Shown: positions 16,433 through 26,312, counted from the first letter of the stretch. The stretch is DNA of 64,000 nt from an uncultured Ruminococcus sp. (GCA_902767845.1 CACXIV010000013.1:1-64000); one strand, 5' to 3'. Notes: generated by a model not told the origin, from the sequence alone. A program made the numbers and translations.

Positions 16433-17077
16433 ATGAAGATAGCACCTTCGCTTTTATCCTGTGATTTTTCCGTTATGGGGCAGGAAATCGAACGAATGGA
16501 CAAGGCAGGCGCCGACTGGATGCACCTCGATATAATGGACGGTCACTTTGTTCCGAACATCACCTTCGGCGCTCCGGTCATAAAATGCGTCAGAAAATAC
16601 ACGGACAAGCCGTTCGACGTTCACCTGATGATCACCGATCCGCTCAAGTATATCGACGATTTCGCCGACTCAGGCGCGGATATAATCACCTTCCACATTG
16701 AGTGCGATTCCGACATCGACAAGACGATTGAGAAAATCAAGTCGCGCGGAATCAAGGCAGGGCTTGTTATCAAACCCAAGACCCCCGCGGAGGCGGTCTT
16801 TGAATATCTCGATAAGATCGACCTTGTGCTCGTTATGACGGTCGAACCGGGCTTCGGCGGTCAGAGCTTTATGGCGGACATGATGCCCAAGGTCAAGGCG
16901 ATCAGGGACGAGGCGAACCGCAGAGGGCTCGACATTACGATAGAGGCCGACGGCGGCATCGGCGAGGCTACCATAGCGCAGTGCGCGGACGCAGGCGTTG
17001 ACGTCTGCGTTGCCGGAACAGCCGTGTTCAGGGCGGAGGACGCCGCTAAGGCGATCGCCGCGCTCCAAAAATACTGA
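16433..17077 (+). CDS. rpe: Ribulose-phosphate 3-epimerase
   Basis: Interconverts ribulose 5-phosphate and xylulose 5-phosphate in the pentose phosphate pathway. The 214-residue TIM barrel starts KIAPSLLSCDFS and has HLDIMDGHFVPNITFG, DVHLMI, VMTVEPGFGGQSF and the phosphate-binding EADGGI segment, with the metal-binding His and Asp residues in place. ATG at 16433 has GGAGG 7 bases ahead; an in-frame ATG at 16412 would add 7 residues and is not needed. Confidence 0.97.
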   Translation: MKIAPSLLSCDFSVMGQEIERMDKAGADWMHLDIMDGHFVPNITFGAPVIKCVRKYTDKPFDVHLMITDPLKYIDDFADSGADIITFHIECDSDIDKTIEKIKSRGIKAGLVIKPKTPAEAVFEYLDKIDLVLVMTVEPGFGGQSFMADMMPKVKAIRDEANRRGLDITIEADGGIGEATIAQCADAGVDVCVAGTAVFRAEDAAKAIAALQKY

Positions 17078-17087
17078 CAATAAGCAA

Positions 17088-17129
17088 AAAGCCATAACGG
17101 CGCTCGTCCGTTATGGCTTTATTTTTTTG
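17088..17129. terminator. Bidirectional terminator between rpe and the M18 aminopeptidase gene
   Basis: AAAGCCATAACGG pairs with CCGTTATGGCTTT across a 7-base loop, with T runs on both sides. It ends the convergent genes. Confidence 0.92.
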
Positions 17130-17142
17130 CTGTTTGGTCAAA

Positions 17143-18546
17143 TCACGCCTTGAAATACTCGTAAAAAGCGCGGTACGCCATGTAAACGTCCGTCTTTGAT
17201 ACGATCTCAAACGGAGCGTGCATGCTGAGCACGGGCACTCCGAGGTCGATAACGTCGACGTTCATGTTAGCGACGTACTTGGCGATCGTTCCGCCGCCGC
17301 CGAGGTCAACCCTTCCGAGCTCGCCGATCTGCCAGATGATGCCGTTGTTCTCGAGCAGGGCTCTCACCTTGCCCATATACTCTGCGGAGGCGTCGGAGGT
17401 GTCGTACTTTCCGCCGTGACCCGTGTACTTCGAGATCACTACGCCGCCGTTGATAAAGCAGCTGTTATTCGCCTCAAAAGCGGAGGCGTAGGTGGGGTCG
17501 AACGCCGCGTTGACGTCCGCCGAAAGGCAGGTGCTCTTTGACATGGCGCGGTAACCCTCTATTCCATCCTGAGCGGCGAGGTCATAAATGAAGTAGCGCA
17601 GGAAATCGCTCTGCATACCGGTGTTGCCCTCGCTGCCTATCTCCTCCTTATCGGTCAGGTAGGTGATGCAGGTGTTCTCGGGGATGTCCGTATCGAGAGC
17701 CGCCATGAGCGCGGGATAAGCGCAGACCTTGTCGTCGTGACCGTAGCCGCCGATCATGCTTCTGTCAAAGCCGATGTCCTTTGACTTGAAGCTCGGGACA
17801 AGGCAGAGCTCGGCAGACAAAAAGTCGTTTTCGGTAATACCGTATTTTTCGTTCAGGATCCTCATTACGTTGAGCTTTACAAGCTCCTTTTCGTCGTCGG
17901 CCCCGTCAAGCGGAAGCGAGCCGGCGAGCACGTTTAGATCCTCTCCGGTGAACGCCTTTGACATGGGCTTTGTCGCCTGCTCCTGAGCAAGGTGCGGAAG
18001 AAGGTCGGTGACGCAGAAGCAGCTTTCGTCCGCTTCGTCGCCCCAGATAACGTCTACCGTGCTGCCGTCGAGCCTGACTATCCTGCCGTGGAGCGTCAGC
18101 GGTATCGCCGTCCACTGGTACTTTTTGAGACCGCCGTAGTAGTGGGTTTTAAAGAGAGCGAGGTTGTTGCTCTCATAAAGCGGATTGGGCTTTAAATCAA
18201 TTCTCGGGGAGTCGATATGGGCGATAGCCATGCGCGCGCCGTTTTTGACGCCGTTTTTGCCGATCACCGCGAGAGCGATCGCCTTTCCGCGGTTTACGTA
18301 ATAAACCCTGTCGCCGGGGGCGTAGGTCGCCTCGGGATCAAATTCAACAAAACCCCTGCTCTTTGCGAGCTCGAGCGAATAACCGACCGCCTCGCGCTCT
18401 ACGGGCGACTTGTCAAGAAAGGTCTTGTAGCCCTCGCAGAACTTGTCAGCCTCGGCAACGACCTCCGCCGTAAGCTTTTTCTGCTTGTTTTCCTCCATCA
18501 TCAGGCTCTCTCTGAGGAGCTGAGTCTTGGTTTTTTCCTCTGCCAT
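17143..18546 (-). CDS. apeA: M18-family aminopeptidase
   Basis: A metallopeptidase that removes acidic or other N-terminal residues from peptides; it acts in the cytoplasm as a large oligomer. The 467-residue length fits the family. The dizinc ligands appear in AHIDSPR, GGYGHDDK, TDKEEIGSEG (catalytic Glu), SADVNAAFDP and SMHAPFEIVSK. Ribosome site AAAGGAAG lies before the ATG. The gene starts 24 bases after the stop of the lytic transglycosylase and may be co-transcribed with it. Confidence 0.93.
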   Translation of the reverse strand: MAEEKTKTQLLRESLMMEENKQKKLTAEVVAEADKFCEGYKTFLDKSPVEREAVGYSLELAKSRGFVEFDPEATYAPGDRVYYVNRGKAIALAVIGKNGVKNGARMAIAHIDSPRIDLKPNPLYESNNLALFKTHYYGGLKKYQWTAIPLTLHGRIVRLDGSTVDVIWGDEADESCFCVTDLLPHLAQEQATKPMSKAFTGEDLNVLAGSLPLDGADDEKELVKLNVMRILNEKYGITENDFLSAELCLVPSFKSKDIGFDRSMIGGYGHDDKVCAYPALMAALDTDIPENTCITYLTDKEEIGSEGNTGMQSDFLRYFIYDLAAQDGIEGYRAMSKSTCLSADVNAAFDPTYASAFEANNSCFINGGVVISKYTGHGGKYDTSDASAEYMGKVRALLENNGIIWQIGELGRVDLGGGGTIAKYVANMNVDVIDLGVPVLSMHAPFEIVSKTDVYMAYRAFYEYFKA

Positions 18547-18570
18547 AATAATCTTCCTTTCAAATATATG

Positions 18571-19197
18571 TTATGAAAAATATAATTCATTATACTTTTT
18601 CTTGGCGTTCTCGACCTTGTCAACGTACTCGCTCGTTTCTGGATACGGGATCGTGTCGAGCGTGATCCCGTCGGAGCTGCAGTTGGGATCCTCAAGCCAG
18701 TCGGACACGACAAATCCGGCGTTATACGCCGCTACGGCGCACTGCTCGTTGCCGTAGTAATCGAGAAAATACCTGAGCAGCCAGCAGCCGTAGTCGATAT
18801 TGACCTCGGGCGTGTAAAGATCGTCGGCGGTATACCGGTCAGCCTGATCTCGCTTTTCCGCTATCCATTCAAAGGTCTCGGGCATGAGCTGCATCAGCCC
18901 CCTCGCTCCGACCGACGAGCCGGCGTTGGGGTCAAAGCGGCTCTCGGTATGTATCACGCCGTAGATCAGCGCGGGCTCGAGGTTATAATCCTTTGCCGCC
19001 TTTTCGACGAGCTCTGTGTATTCAAGCGGATAAACCGCCTTTTCAAAGCTATTTTCGGTGCTTTTATAAAAGTTGACCGCGAAAATCACAACGCCTACCG
19101 CGAGCAGTACCGCCGCCGCGGAGATTATGAATACCCTTGCCTTTTTCCCCTGCTTTTTCGCGCTGTGTTTATTTGTACGGCGTGTTCTCTGCGCCAT
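18571..19197 (-). CDS. Membrane-anchored lytic transglycosylase (SLT domain)
   Basis: Cleaves the glycan strands of peptidoglycan to form anhydro-muropeptides. A basic N-terminus is followed by one membrane helix (about 25-45), then the SLT fold (about 60-200). The catalytic Glu lies in IHTESRFDPNAGSSVGARGLMQLMPE (shown in two parts: IHTESRFDPNA and SSVGARGLMQLMPET), followed by AVAAYNAG. Length is 208 residues, as in small single-domain members. It starts 5 bases after coaE ends and has ribosome site GAGGTGA. Confidence 0.93.
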   Translation of the reverse strand: MAQRTRRTNKHSAKKQGKKARVFIISAAAVLLAVGVVIFAVNFYKSTENSFEKAVYPLEYTELVEKAAKDYNLEPALIYGVIHTESRFDPNAGSSVGARGLMQLMPETFEWIAEKRDQADRYTADDLYTPEVNIDYGCWLLRYFLDYYGNEQCAVAAYNAGFVVSDWLEDPNCSSDGITLDTIPYPETSEYVDKVENAKKKYNELYFS

Positions 19198-19201
19198 TAC
19201 A

Positions 19202-19810
19202 TCACCTCGAACTGTTTTTTAAGGCTTCGGAAACGAGCGGTATCACTTTAAGCGCTGTATTTTCCAAATCACCTTCGGTGTTGTTTTCTATGATAAAATC
19301 GGAATTGCTCCTGAAAAATCCCTCGCTGAGCTGGGCGTTGATCCTCTCGCGGGCCTGAGCCTCGTCTATACCGTCGCGGCTGATTATCCTTTTGAGCCTG
19401 ACTTCCTCGTCGGCGACTACGCTCACAATAACGTCGCAGAGCACGTCTATTCCGCTCTCAAAAAGCTGGGGAGCGTCGAATACGGCACAGCCCTTGACAT
19501 TTTTCAGATCCTTCAGCAGCTCGCGTAAAACAAACGGATGGACGAGTTCATTCAAAGCCCTTGTCGCTTCCTTTGAAGCAAAGGCTTTTTTTGCGAGCGC
19601 GGGTCTGTTTAGCGTGCCGTCGGGATTCAAAATATCCTCGCCGAAGTTTGCCGATACCGCCGCAAGGCAGGAGCCGCCCTTTTCATACACCCTTTTTACA
19701 AGGGCGTCGGCGTTTATTACCGCAAAGCCGCTTTGCTCAAAATACCCGGCGACGGTGCTTTTTCCTGAGCCGGTCTGACCCGTCAGGCCTATAAGTTTAA
19801 CTCTTTTCAA
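19202..19810 (-). CDS. coaE: Dephospho-CoA kinase
   Basis: Phosphorylates dephospho-CoA in the last step of coenzyme A synthesis. The 202-residue protein has the P-loop GLTGQTGSGKSTV, INADALVKRVYEKGG, and DAPQLFESG as the family pattern. Its start is a TTG at 19810 inside the 3' end of tsaC, with GAGGTG 7 bases ahead, giving a 14-base overlap. Expression is thus probably coupled to tsaC. Confidence 0.94.
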   Translation of the reverse strand: MKRVKLIGLTGQTGSGKSTVAGYFEQSGFAVINADALVKRVYEKGGSCLAAVSANFGEDILNPDGTLNRPALAKKAFASKEATRALNELVHPFVLRELLKDLKNVKGCAVFDAPQLFESGIDVLCDVIVSVVADEEVRLKRIISRDGIDEAQARERINAQLSEGFFRSNSDFIIENNTEGDLENTALKVIPLVSEALKNSSR

Positions 19811-20831
19811 GGTCGATCACCTCAAATCCCGCGGCGCGGATAAGGCGGTTGTATACCGCTAAGCCGACGCCCTCGGTGGACGGCAGACGGGTGTACACCG
19901 TGACGATGTCGCCGTAGCCGTCGATCCTGCGCAGGCTGTCAAACAGCCTGTGCGCGTGAGCCTCGTAATCGTTTCTTTTTCCGAGAGAGATGTGCTTTAC
20001 ATTCAGGGCTTCGACGTCCTCGTCGCAGCAAAGCGCCGCGACTCCCCTGCCGCCGCAGCGGTTGACGTAGTCGATAAAAGCCTCGTCGCCGCACTTTAGC
20101 AGCACCACGTTCGCCTTGGGCGCGTAGTGTTTGTACTTCATGCCGGGGCTCGACGCTTTTTGCCCTTCCTTTAGCTTGTTGAGGACAGCGGAGTCAAGCG
20201 CGACCTCTCCCAAAACATTCCGCAGCTGTTCAAGCGTCACCCTGCCCGGGCGAAGGAGCCTCGGAGTGCCCTCCGCGAGAGTGATAACGGTGCTTTCTAC
20301 TCCTACGGAGCAGTCGCCGCCGTCGAACACGGCGTCGATCCTGCCGTCCATATCATTTATAACATGCTGAGCGGATGTCGGGCTGGGCGAGCCCGAAAGA
20401 TTTGCCGACGGAGCCGCCAGAGGCGTGTTTGCCGCGCTGATTATAGCGCGCGCCGACGGATGGCTCGGAAGGCGTATCGCCACCGTGTCGAGCCCTGCCG
20501 ACACCTCGTCGGGGATCACGTCGCCCTTTTTCATTATCATTGTGAGCGGTCCCGGCCAGAAGGTTTTTGCCAGCTTTACCGCGGCTTCGGGAATCTCCCT
20601 TACGAGCTTGAACCGCTCGATGTCCCCGAACTCAGCCACGTGGACGATCAGAGGATTGTCCGCGGGTCTGCCCTTTGCCTCAAAGATCTTCGCCACCGCC
20701 GAGCCGTTGAGCGCGTCCGCGGCGAGTCCGTAGACCGTTTCCGTCGGTATCGCGACGAGCGCTCCGCAAGCGAGGAGCCTTGCCGCAGTGTTTATGTTTT
20801 CAGGTGTGTTGCTAAGTATTTGCGTTTTCAT
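19797..20831 (-). CDS. tsaC: L-threonylcarbamoyladenylate synthase (Sua5 type)
   Basis: Makes threonylcarbamoyl-AMP from Thr, bicarbonate and ATP for the t6A modification of tRNA. The 344-residue length indicates the two-domain Sua5/YwlC form: a YrdC domain (IPTETVYGLAADALN, KGRPADNPLIVHV, SANLSGSPSPTSAQHV) plus a C-terminal Rossmann-like domain. The start ATG lies next to the prfA stop (TAAAATG), so translation is likely coupled. The prfA-tsaC pairing is common in Firmicutes. Confidence 0.94.
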   Translation of the reverse strand: MKTQILSNTPENINTAARLLACGALVAIPTETVYGLAADALNGSAVAKIFEAKGRPADNPLIVHVAEFGDIERFKLVREIPEAAVKLAKTFWPGPLTMIMKKGDVIPDEVSAGLDTVAIRLPSHPSARAIISAANTPLAAPSANLSGSPSPTSAQHVINDMDGRIDAVFDGGDCSVGVESTVITLAEGTPRLLRPGRVTLEQLRNVLGEVALDSAVLNKLKEGQKASSPGMKYKHYAPKANVVLLKCGDEAFIDYVNRCGGRGVAALCCDEDVEALNVKHISLGKRNDYEAHAHRLFDSLRRIDGYGDIVTVYTRLPSTEGVGLAVYNRLIRAAGFEVIDLEKS

Positions 20832-20832
20832 T

Positions 20833-21909
20833 TTATTTTTGTTCCATGCTCTCCTTCAGCTTTTCCGCCCTGTCGGCGGTGATCAGCGCGTCTATGACCT
20901 CGTCGAGGTTCCCGTTCAGGATATCCTCGAGCTTGTACAGGGTGAGTCCGATCCTGTGATCGGTCAGCCTTCCCTGCGGATAGTTGTACGTCCTTATACG
21001 CTCGCTGCGGTCGCCGGTGCCGACCTGCGATTTTCTGTTTTCTGCGATCTCGTTCGCCTGTTTGTCCTGCTTCTCCTTGAGCAGGCGGCTTTTCAGCACC
21101 TTGAGCGCCTTGTCCTTGTTCTTGTACTGGCTGCGCTCGTCCTGACATTCCACAACCGTGCCCGTGGGCAGATGGGTGATCCGTATGGCGGAGCTTGTTT
21201 TGTTGATGTGCTGACCGCCCGCGCCGCTTGAACGGAAGGTGTCTATTTTAAGATCCTTGGGGTCGATCTCAAGCTCGACGTCCTCCGCCTCGGGAAGCAC
21301 CGCCACGGTGGTGGTGGAGGTGTGTACGCGCCCCTGGCTCTCGGTCTCGGGAACGCGCTGAACGCGGTGGACTCCGCTTTCAAACTTAAACCGCGAATAC
21401 GCGCCCTCGCCCTCGACCATGAACGATATCTCCTTGTAGCCGCCGAGTTCGGTCTCGTTCGCGTTTATTACCTCTACGCGGTAGCCGCGCTTTTCCGAGT
21501 ACATGGAGTACATCCTGAACAGCACCGCCGAGAACAGCGCGCTTTCCTCTCCGCCGGCGCCGCCGCGGATCTCTATGATGACGTTTCGCTCGTCGTTGGG
21601 ATCCTTGGGAAGAAGCAGGATCTTGAGCTGCTCCGACAGCCTTTCGATATTTTCCTTAGCCTCGTCAAGCTCGGACTGCGCGAGCTCCTTTAGCTCGGGA
21701 TCGGCGCCCTCCTCGAGGATCTCAAGGCTTTCGCGCTCGGACTCGATCGCCGATTTATACTCGCGGTAGGTCTGCACAAGCTCCTCGATCGACTTGATCT
21801 CCTTCATTATCTTTTGATATTCGTCCGGATCTGACGCGACCGACGGCTCGTATAGCCGGGAGTTCAGCTCGGAATACCTCTTGTCAAAAATCTCTATTTT
21901 TTCAAACAT
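20833..21909 (-). CDS. prfA: Peptide chain release factor 1
   Basis: Recognises UAA and UAG stop codons and triggers peptide release. The 358-residue protein shows the GGQ loop in [18 protein letters not shown] and the codon-reading P-x-T region in [14 protein letters not shown], where the tripeptide is PET (RF1 class). The start has GGAG 6 bases ahead, overlapping the end of the preceding DUF951 gene. It heads a run prfA-tsaC-coaE-slt-apeA. Confidence 0.97.
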   Translation of the reverse strand: MFEKIEIFDKRYSELNSRLYEPSVASDPDEYQKIMKEIKSIEELVQTYREYKSAIESERESLEILEEGADPELKELAQSELDEAKENIERLSEQLKILLLPKDPNDERNVIIEIRGGAGGEESALFSAVLFRMYSMYSEKRGYRVEVINANETELGGYKEISFMVEGEGAYSRFKFESGVHRVQRVPETESQGRVHTSTTTVAVLPEAEDVELEIDPKDLKIDTFRSSGAGGQHINKTSSAIRITHLPTGTVVECQDERSQYKNKDKALKVLKSRLLKEKQDKQANEIAENRKSQVGTGDRSERIRTYNYPQGRLTDHRIGLTLYKLEDILNGNLDEVIDALITADRAEKLKESMEQK

Positions 21910-21912
21910 CGC

Positions 21913-22089
21913 TTACTCCGTAATTGATTTAATGTTTTTCTCAAGCTTTTTGCGCGGAACCATTACCTCGCGCCCGCACTTGTCGCAGCGAATTTTAAAA
22001 TCCATTCCCGCGCGCAAAACGGTAAAGCTCCTTCCGCCGCAGGGGTGCTGCTTTTTCATTTCCAATTTATCGTTTACCTTTATATCCAC
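21913..22089 (-). CDS. Small zinc-ribbon protein (DUF951)
   Basis: A 58-residue protein with the pattern MKKQHPCGG and IRCDKCGREVMVPRKKLEK typical of DUF951, a conserved Firmicute family whose Cys residues probably bind zinc. Function is unknown; its usual neighbours are translation or replication genes, and here it lies just upstream of prfA. I chose the GTG at 22089 because AGAGGTG lies 6 bases before it; the GTG at 22098 would overlap that site. Confidence 0.85.
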   Translation of the reverse strand: MDIKVNDKLEMKKQHPCGGRSFTVLRAGMDFKIRCDKCGREVMVPRKKLEKNIKSITE

Positions 22090-22154
22090 GAAAAACACCT
22101 CTGCAAAGTTATATATTATTTATTATACACCAATACAATCAATTTTTCAAGCGC

Positions 22155-22229
22155 CGCAGGGGCGGTCACCGACCGTCCGCGGATAACAAAAGGTTATTTT
22201 TCCGCGGGCGGACAATGCACGCCCCTGCG
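22155..22229. repeat. Palindromic intergenic repeat (REP/MITE-like)
   Basis: Perfect outer arms CGCAGGGGCG and CGCCCCTGCG enclose an imperfect inner palindrome (GTCCGCGGATAAC with GTTAT-TCCGCGG-CGGAC). Similar 'GCAGGGGC...TCCGC' units occur at 53457-53484 and 53618-53649. It sits between the ends of the DUF951 promoter region and carB-dapF and may also act as a terminator for the latter. Confidence 0.65.
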
Positions 22230-22256
22230 ATTATTATTCTTTGATTTTAGTTTTGA

Positions 22257-25200
22257 TCAGATCTCGATCTCGCCCTCAAATACCTTCTCGGCGTTACCGG
22301 TCATATAGACGGTGTCGTCGGTGTAGTTGATGATGAGGTCGCCGCCGATGAGCTTGACCTTGATGTCGTCGCCCTTTTTGCAGTAGCCGTTTTCACAGGC
22401 TGCCACGGCAACGGCGCAGGCGCCCGTTCCGCACGCCCATGTCTCGCCGGAACCGCGCTCCCATACCCTCATCTTTACGGTGTTGTCGTTGAGCACCGTA
22501 ACGAACTCGGTGTTGACTCTTTCGGGGAAGATCTTGTCGAACTCAAATTCGGGACCGATCTTTTCAAGGTCGAGATGGTCGATATCGCCGTCCGTAAACA
22601 CAACGCAGTGGGGGTTGCCCATTGATACACAGGTGATGTTGTACTCCCTGCCGGCGATCGTTACGGTCCTGTTAACGACCTTGTCGCCGTCGAGCGCGAC
22701 GGGGATCTCGCGAGGATCGAGGATAGCCTTGCCCATGTCGACTCTGAGACGGGTAACTACGCCGTCCTGAGTATACGCCTTGAGCGACTTGATTCCGCTG
22801 AGGGTCTCGATCGTGATCTCGTCCTTCTCTTTGATGTCGATCATGCCGTGGTCATAGAGGAACTTGCCCACGCAGCGGATACCGTTGCCGCACATCTTTC
22901 CCTCTGAACCGTCGCGGTTGTACATCTTCATCTTAGCGTCCGCTACCTTTGAGGGAGCTACGAGGATAACTCCGTCGCCGCCGATGCTGAAATGACGGTC
23001 GGAAAGACGGACGGCAAGCGCCTCGGGATTGTTGATCCACTGCTCAAAGGTCGAGAAATAGATGTAGTCGTTGCCTATGCCCTGCATTTTTGTAAAGCGG
23101 AGCTTTTGCTTTGTCTCTCTCATATTATTGATATCAACAAGCTCGGTGCTGTGCGACGAGAAGCGGCTCTTGAGACAGTCCGCAAGAGCGTTGGCCGTAT
23201 CGAGAGAGGTAAGGCACGGAATGTTTCTCTCGACAGTCTTGCGGCGGATCTTTACCGAATCCCTCGACGGGATCCTGCCCTTTGCCGAGGTCGAGATAAC
23301 GTAGTTGACCTTGCCGGACTCGATCAGGGTGAGCGTGTTGTTTGCCTCCGATTCATGTATTTTCTTTACGGCAACAGCGTCTATGCCGTACTTTGTGAGA
23401 ACCTTCGCGGTGCCCTCGGTAGCGTAGATATTGAAGCCGAGGTCGGCGTACTTCTTGGCGATCTCGCCGATCTCCGCCTTGTCCGAATCACGGACGGTGA
23501 TGAATACGCCGCCGTTTTTCTTCATCTTGTAGCCCGCGGCGATAAGTCCCTTGTAGAGCGCCTCCTCGAGCGAGCCCGCGATACCGAGCACCTCGCCGGT
23601 GGACTTCATCTCGGGTCCGAGGTGGTTATCGACGTTTATAAGCTTTTCAAAGCTGAACACGGGAACCTTTACGGCGATGTAGGGGCTCTTGCGGTAAAGA
23701 CCGGTGCCGTAGCCCATATCCCTGAGGTTCTCGCCGAGCATGGCTCTTGTCGCGAGGTCTACCATGGGAACGCCCGTTACCTTGCTTATGTACGGGATCG
23801 TACGCGAGGAACGCGGATTTACCTCGATAACGTAAAGCTCGTTTTCGTAGATAAGGTACTGGATATTTACAAGACCCTTTGTCTTAAGCTCGATCGCGAG
23901 GTTGCGCGAGCTCTCTACTATTATATCCGTCATCCTGTCGGAAATATTCCAAGCGGGATAAACCGCGATCGAGTCGCCCGAGTGAACGCCGGCGCGCTCG
24001 ACGTGCTCCATGATACCGGGGATAAGGATATCCTCTCCGTCGCAGATCGCGTCGACCTCGATCTCGGTGCCCTGAAGATACTTGTCGATCAAAATCGGGT
24101 TCTCGATATTCTGAGCGAGGATGATCGCCATATATTCCTTTACGTCGTCCTCATTGAAGGCGATTATCATATTCTGACCGCCGAGCACGTAGGACGGACG
24201 GAGCAGGACAGGATAACCGATCTTTTCCGCGACTCTGAGGGCTTCCTCGGTAGTCATGACGGTAACGCCTCTCGGGCGCTTGATGTGGTACTTTTCAAGG
24301 AGCTCGTCAAAGCGCTCTCTGTCCTCCGCCATGTCGATAGCGTCGTACGAGGTGCCGAGGATATTAACGCCGTTGTCGCTCATAAACTTTGTGAGCTTGA
24401 TAGCGGTCTGTCCGCCGAAGGCAACAACTACGCCGTAGGGCTTCTCGGTCTTGATAATGCCCATTACGTCCTCATTTGTAAGCGGCTCAAAGTAAAGTCT
24501 GTCGGCGGTGTCAAAGTCGGTCGAAACCGTCTCGGGGTTGTTGTTGACGATAACAACGTCGTAGCCCGCCTTTTTGAGCGCCCATACGCAGTGTACCGAG
24601 GCGTAGTCGAACTCGATTCCCTGACCGATCCTGATAGGACCCGAGCCGAATACGATGACGGTCTTTTTGTCGCTTTTGCGCTCCTCTATAAACTCCGCCG
24701 CCTCGTTCTCCTTGTCAAAGGTGGAGTAGAAATACGGCGTTTCCGCGGCGAACTCCGCGGCGCAGGTGTCTACCATTTTATAAACGGGCACGAGCGGAGC
24801 ATTGATCTTCTGTCCGCTGAGCTCCTCGATAGTCTTGTCGAGGAAGCCGGTGTGCTTTGCCGTTGAGTACAGCTCGTCGGTAAGCTCCCCGCTTTTGAGG
24901 GCGTCGCCGACGGCGATGATGTTCTTTAATTTTTCGAGGAACCACTCGTCGATCATTGTGATCCTGTGGATCATGTCAACGGATACTCCGCGCTTGAGCG
25001 CCTCGTATACGCAGAAGATACGCCTGTCGTCGCAAACGCTGAGCTGATCTATGAGCGAGGCGTTGCTGAGCTTCGCGTACTCCTTGTCGTCGAGCGTGTC
25101 GTGAGAAATCTCCGCGCCTCTGACAGCCTTCATGATCGCCTGCTCAAAGGTAGGAGCGATAGCCATTACCTCGCCCGTAGCCTTCATCTGTGTGCCGAGC

Positions 25201-26312
25201 GTGCGCTTTGCGTATACGAACTTATCGAACGGCCACTTGGGGAACTTGACTACCACGTAGTCGATTGCCGGCTCGAAGCAGGCGTATGTCGTGCCGGTCA
25301 CGGCGTTTTTGATCTCGTTAAGGGTGTAGCCGATGGCGATCTTCGCGGCGACCTTGGCGATCGGATAACCGGTAGCCTTGGAAGCCAGCGCCGATGAACG
25401 CGATACACGGGGATTTACCTCGATAACGGCGTACTCGAAGGTCTCGGGATCGAGCGCGAACTGGCAGTTGCAGCCGCCCTCTACCTTTAGCTTTGATATG
25501 ATGCTGAGCGCTGCCGAGCGGAGCATTTGATATTCCTTGTCCGAAAGCGTTACCGTCGGGGCGATAACGATTGAGTCGCCGGTGTGAACGCCGACGGGGT
25601 CGAAGTTCTCCATCGAGCAGATGGTGATGACGTTGCCCTCGCTGTCGCGCATTACCTCGAACTCGATCTCCTTCCAGCCGGAGATACATTTCTCGACAAG
25701 CACCTGGGTGATGGGCGAAAGCTCAAGACCGTTTGAGGTGATCTCCCTGAGCTCCTCCTCGTTGTTTACGATACCGCCGCCTGTGCCGCCGAGGGTAAAG
25801 GCAGGACGGATGATAACGGGATAGCCGATCTCGTCGGCGAATCTTACCGCCGACTCAACGTCGTTTACTACCGTTGAGGGGATAACGGGCTGGTTGATCT
25901 CCATCATGGCGTCCTTGAAGAGCTGCCTGTCCTCCGCCTGATCTATGGTCTCGGGCTTCGCGCCGAGAAGCTTTACGCCGTATTTATCGAGGAAGCCCTC
26001 CTTTGCGAGCTGCATCGAGAGCGTAAGTCCGGTCTGACCGCCCAGAGTTGAAAGCAGGCTGTCGGGACGTTCCTTGCGGATGATCCTCTTTACCGTGGTG
26101 AGCGTAAGAGGCTCGATATAAACCTTGTCCGCCATAGCGTTGTCTGTCATGATAGTAGCGGGGTTGGAGTTTACGAGGATGACCTCGAGTCCTTCCTCTT
26201 TAAGCGCGCGGCACGCCTGGGTACCCGCGTAGTCAAACTCGGCTGCCTGACCGATAACGATCGGACCCGAGCCGATTACCATTACTTTTTTAATATCTTT
26301 TTTCAGTGGCAT
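22257..26312 (-). CDS. carB: Fusion: carbamoyl-phosphate synthase large subunit + diaminopimelate epimerase
   Basis: One open frame of 1351 residues. Residues 1 to about 1060 are a full CarB: two ATP-grasp halves (VMVIGSGPIVIGQAAEFDY and VIVFGSGPIRIGQGIEFDY mark their starts) and a C-terminal MGS-like allosteric domain. Residues about 1064-1351 are a complete DapF: FTKMQGIGNDYIY, KMCGNGIRCVGK and WACGTGACAVA with both catalytic Cys. An ATG at 23123 begins the DapF part but no ribosome site lies before it, so a single polypeptide is likely. CarB makes carbamoyl phosphate for pyrimidine and arginine; DapF makes meso-diaminopimelate for lysine and cell wall. carA is 31 bases upstream. Confidence 0.93.
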   Translation of the reverse strand: MPLKKDIKKVMVIGSGPIVIGQAAEFDYAGTQACRALKEEGLEVILVNSNPATIMTDNAMADKVYIEPLTLTTVKRIIRKERPDSLLSTLGGQTGLTLSMQLAKEGFLDKYGVKLLGAKPETIDQAEDRQLFKDAMMEINQPVIPSTVVNDVESAVRFADEIGYPVIIRPAFTLGGTGGGIVNNEEELREITSNGLELSPITQVLVEKCISGWKEIEFEVMRDSEGNVITICSMENFDPVGVHTGDSIVIAPTVTLSDKEYQMLRSAALSIISKLKVEGGCNCQFALDPETFEYAVIEVNPRVSRSSALASKATGYPIAKVAAKIAIGYTLNEIKNAVTGTTYACFEPAIDYVVVKFPKWPFDKFVYAKRTLGTQMKATGEVMAIAPTFEQAIMKAVRGAEISHDTLDDKEYAKLSNASLIDQLSVCDDRRIFCVYEALKRGVSVDMIHRITMIDEWFLEKLKNIIAVGDALKSGELTDELYSTAKHTGFLDKTIEELSGQKINAPLVPVYKMVDTCAAEFAAETPYFYSTFDKENEAAEFIEERKSDKKTVIVFGSGPIRIGQGIEFDYASVHCVWALKKAGYDVVIVNNNPETVSTDFDTADRLYFEPLTNEDVMGIIKTEKPYGVVVAFGGQTAIKLTKFMSDNGVNILGTSYDAIDMAEDRERFDELLEKYHIKRPRGVTVMTTEEALRVAEKIGYPVLLRPSYVLGGQNMIIAFNEDDVKEYMAIILAQNIENPILIDKYLQGTEIEVDAICDGEDILIPGIMEHVERAGVHSGDSIAVYPAWNISDRMTDIIVESSRNLAIELKTKGLVNIQYLIYENELYVIEVNPRSSRTIPYISKVTGVPMVDLATRAMLGENLRDMGYGTGLYRKSPYIAVKVPVFSFEKLINVDNHLGPEMKSTGEVLGIAGSLEEALYKGLIAAGYKMKKNGGVFITVRDSDKAEIGEIAKKYADLGFNIYATEGTAKVLTKYGIDAVAVKKIHESEANNTLTLIESGKVNYVISTSAKGRIPSRDSVKIRRKTVERNIPCLTSLDTANALADCLKSRFSSHSTELVDINNMRETKQKLRFTKMQGIGNDYIYFSTFEQWINNPEALAVRLSDRHFSIGGDGVILVAPSKVADAKMKMYNRDGSEGKMCGNGIRCVGKFLYDHGMIDIKEKDEITIETLSGIKSLKAYTQDGVVTRLRVDMGKAILDPREIPVALDGDKVVNRTVTIAGREYNITCVSMGNPHCVVFTDGDIDHLDLEKIGPEFEFDKIFPERVNTEFVTVLNDNTVKMRVWERGSGETWACGTGACAVAVAACENGYCKKGDDIKVKLIGGDLIINYTDDTVYMTGNAEKVFEGEIEI

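Noticed and set aside
22257..23123. Separate dapF gene inside carB
   Set aside because: No stop codon and no ribosome site before the ATG at 23123, and the reading frame is continuous.
22992..24866. 624-residue open frame on the plus strand
   Set aside because: Antisense to carB; Leu/Arg/Val/Asp-rich translation with no domain, a shadow of codon bias.
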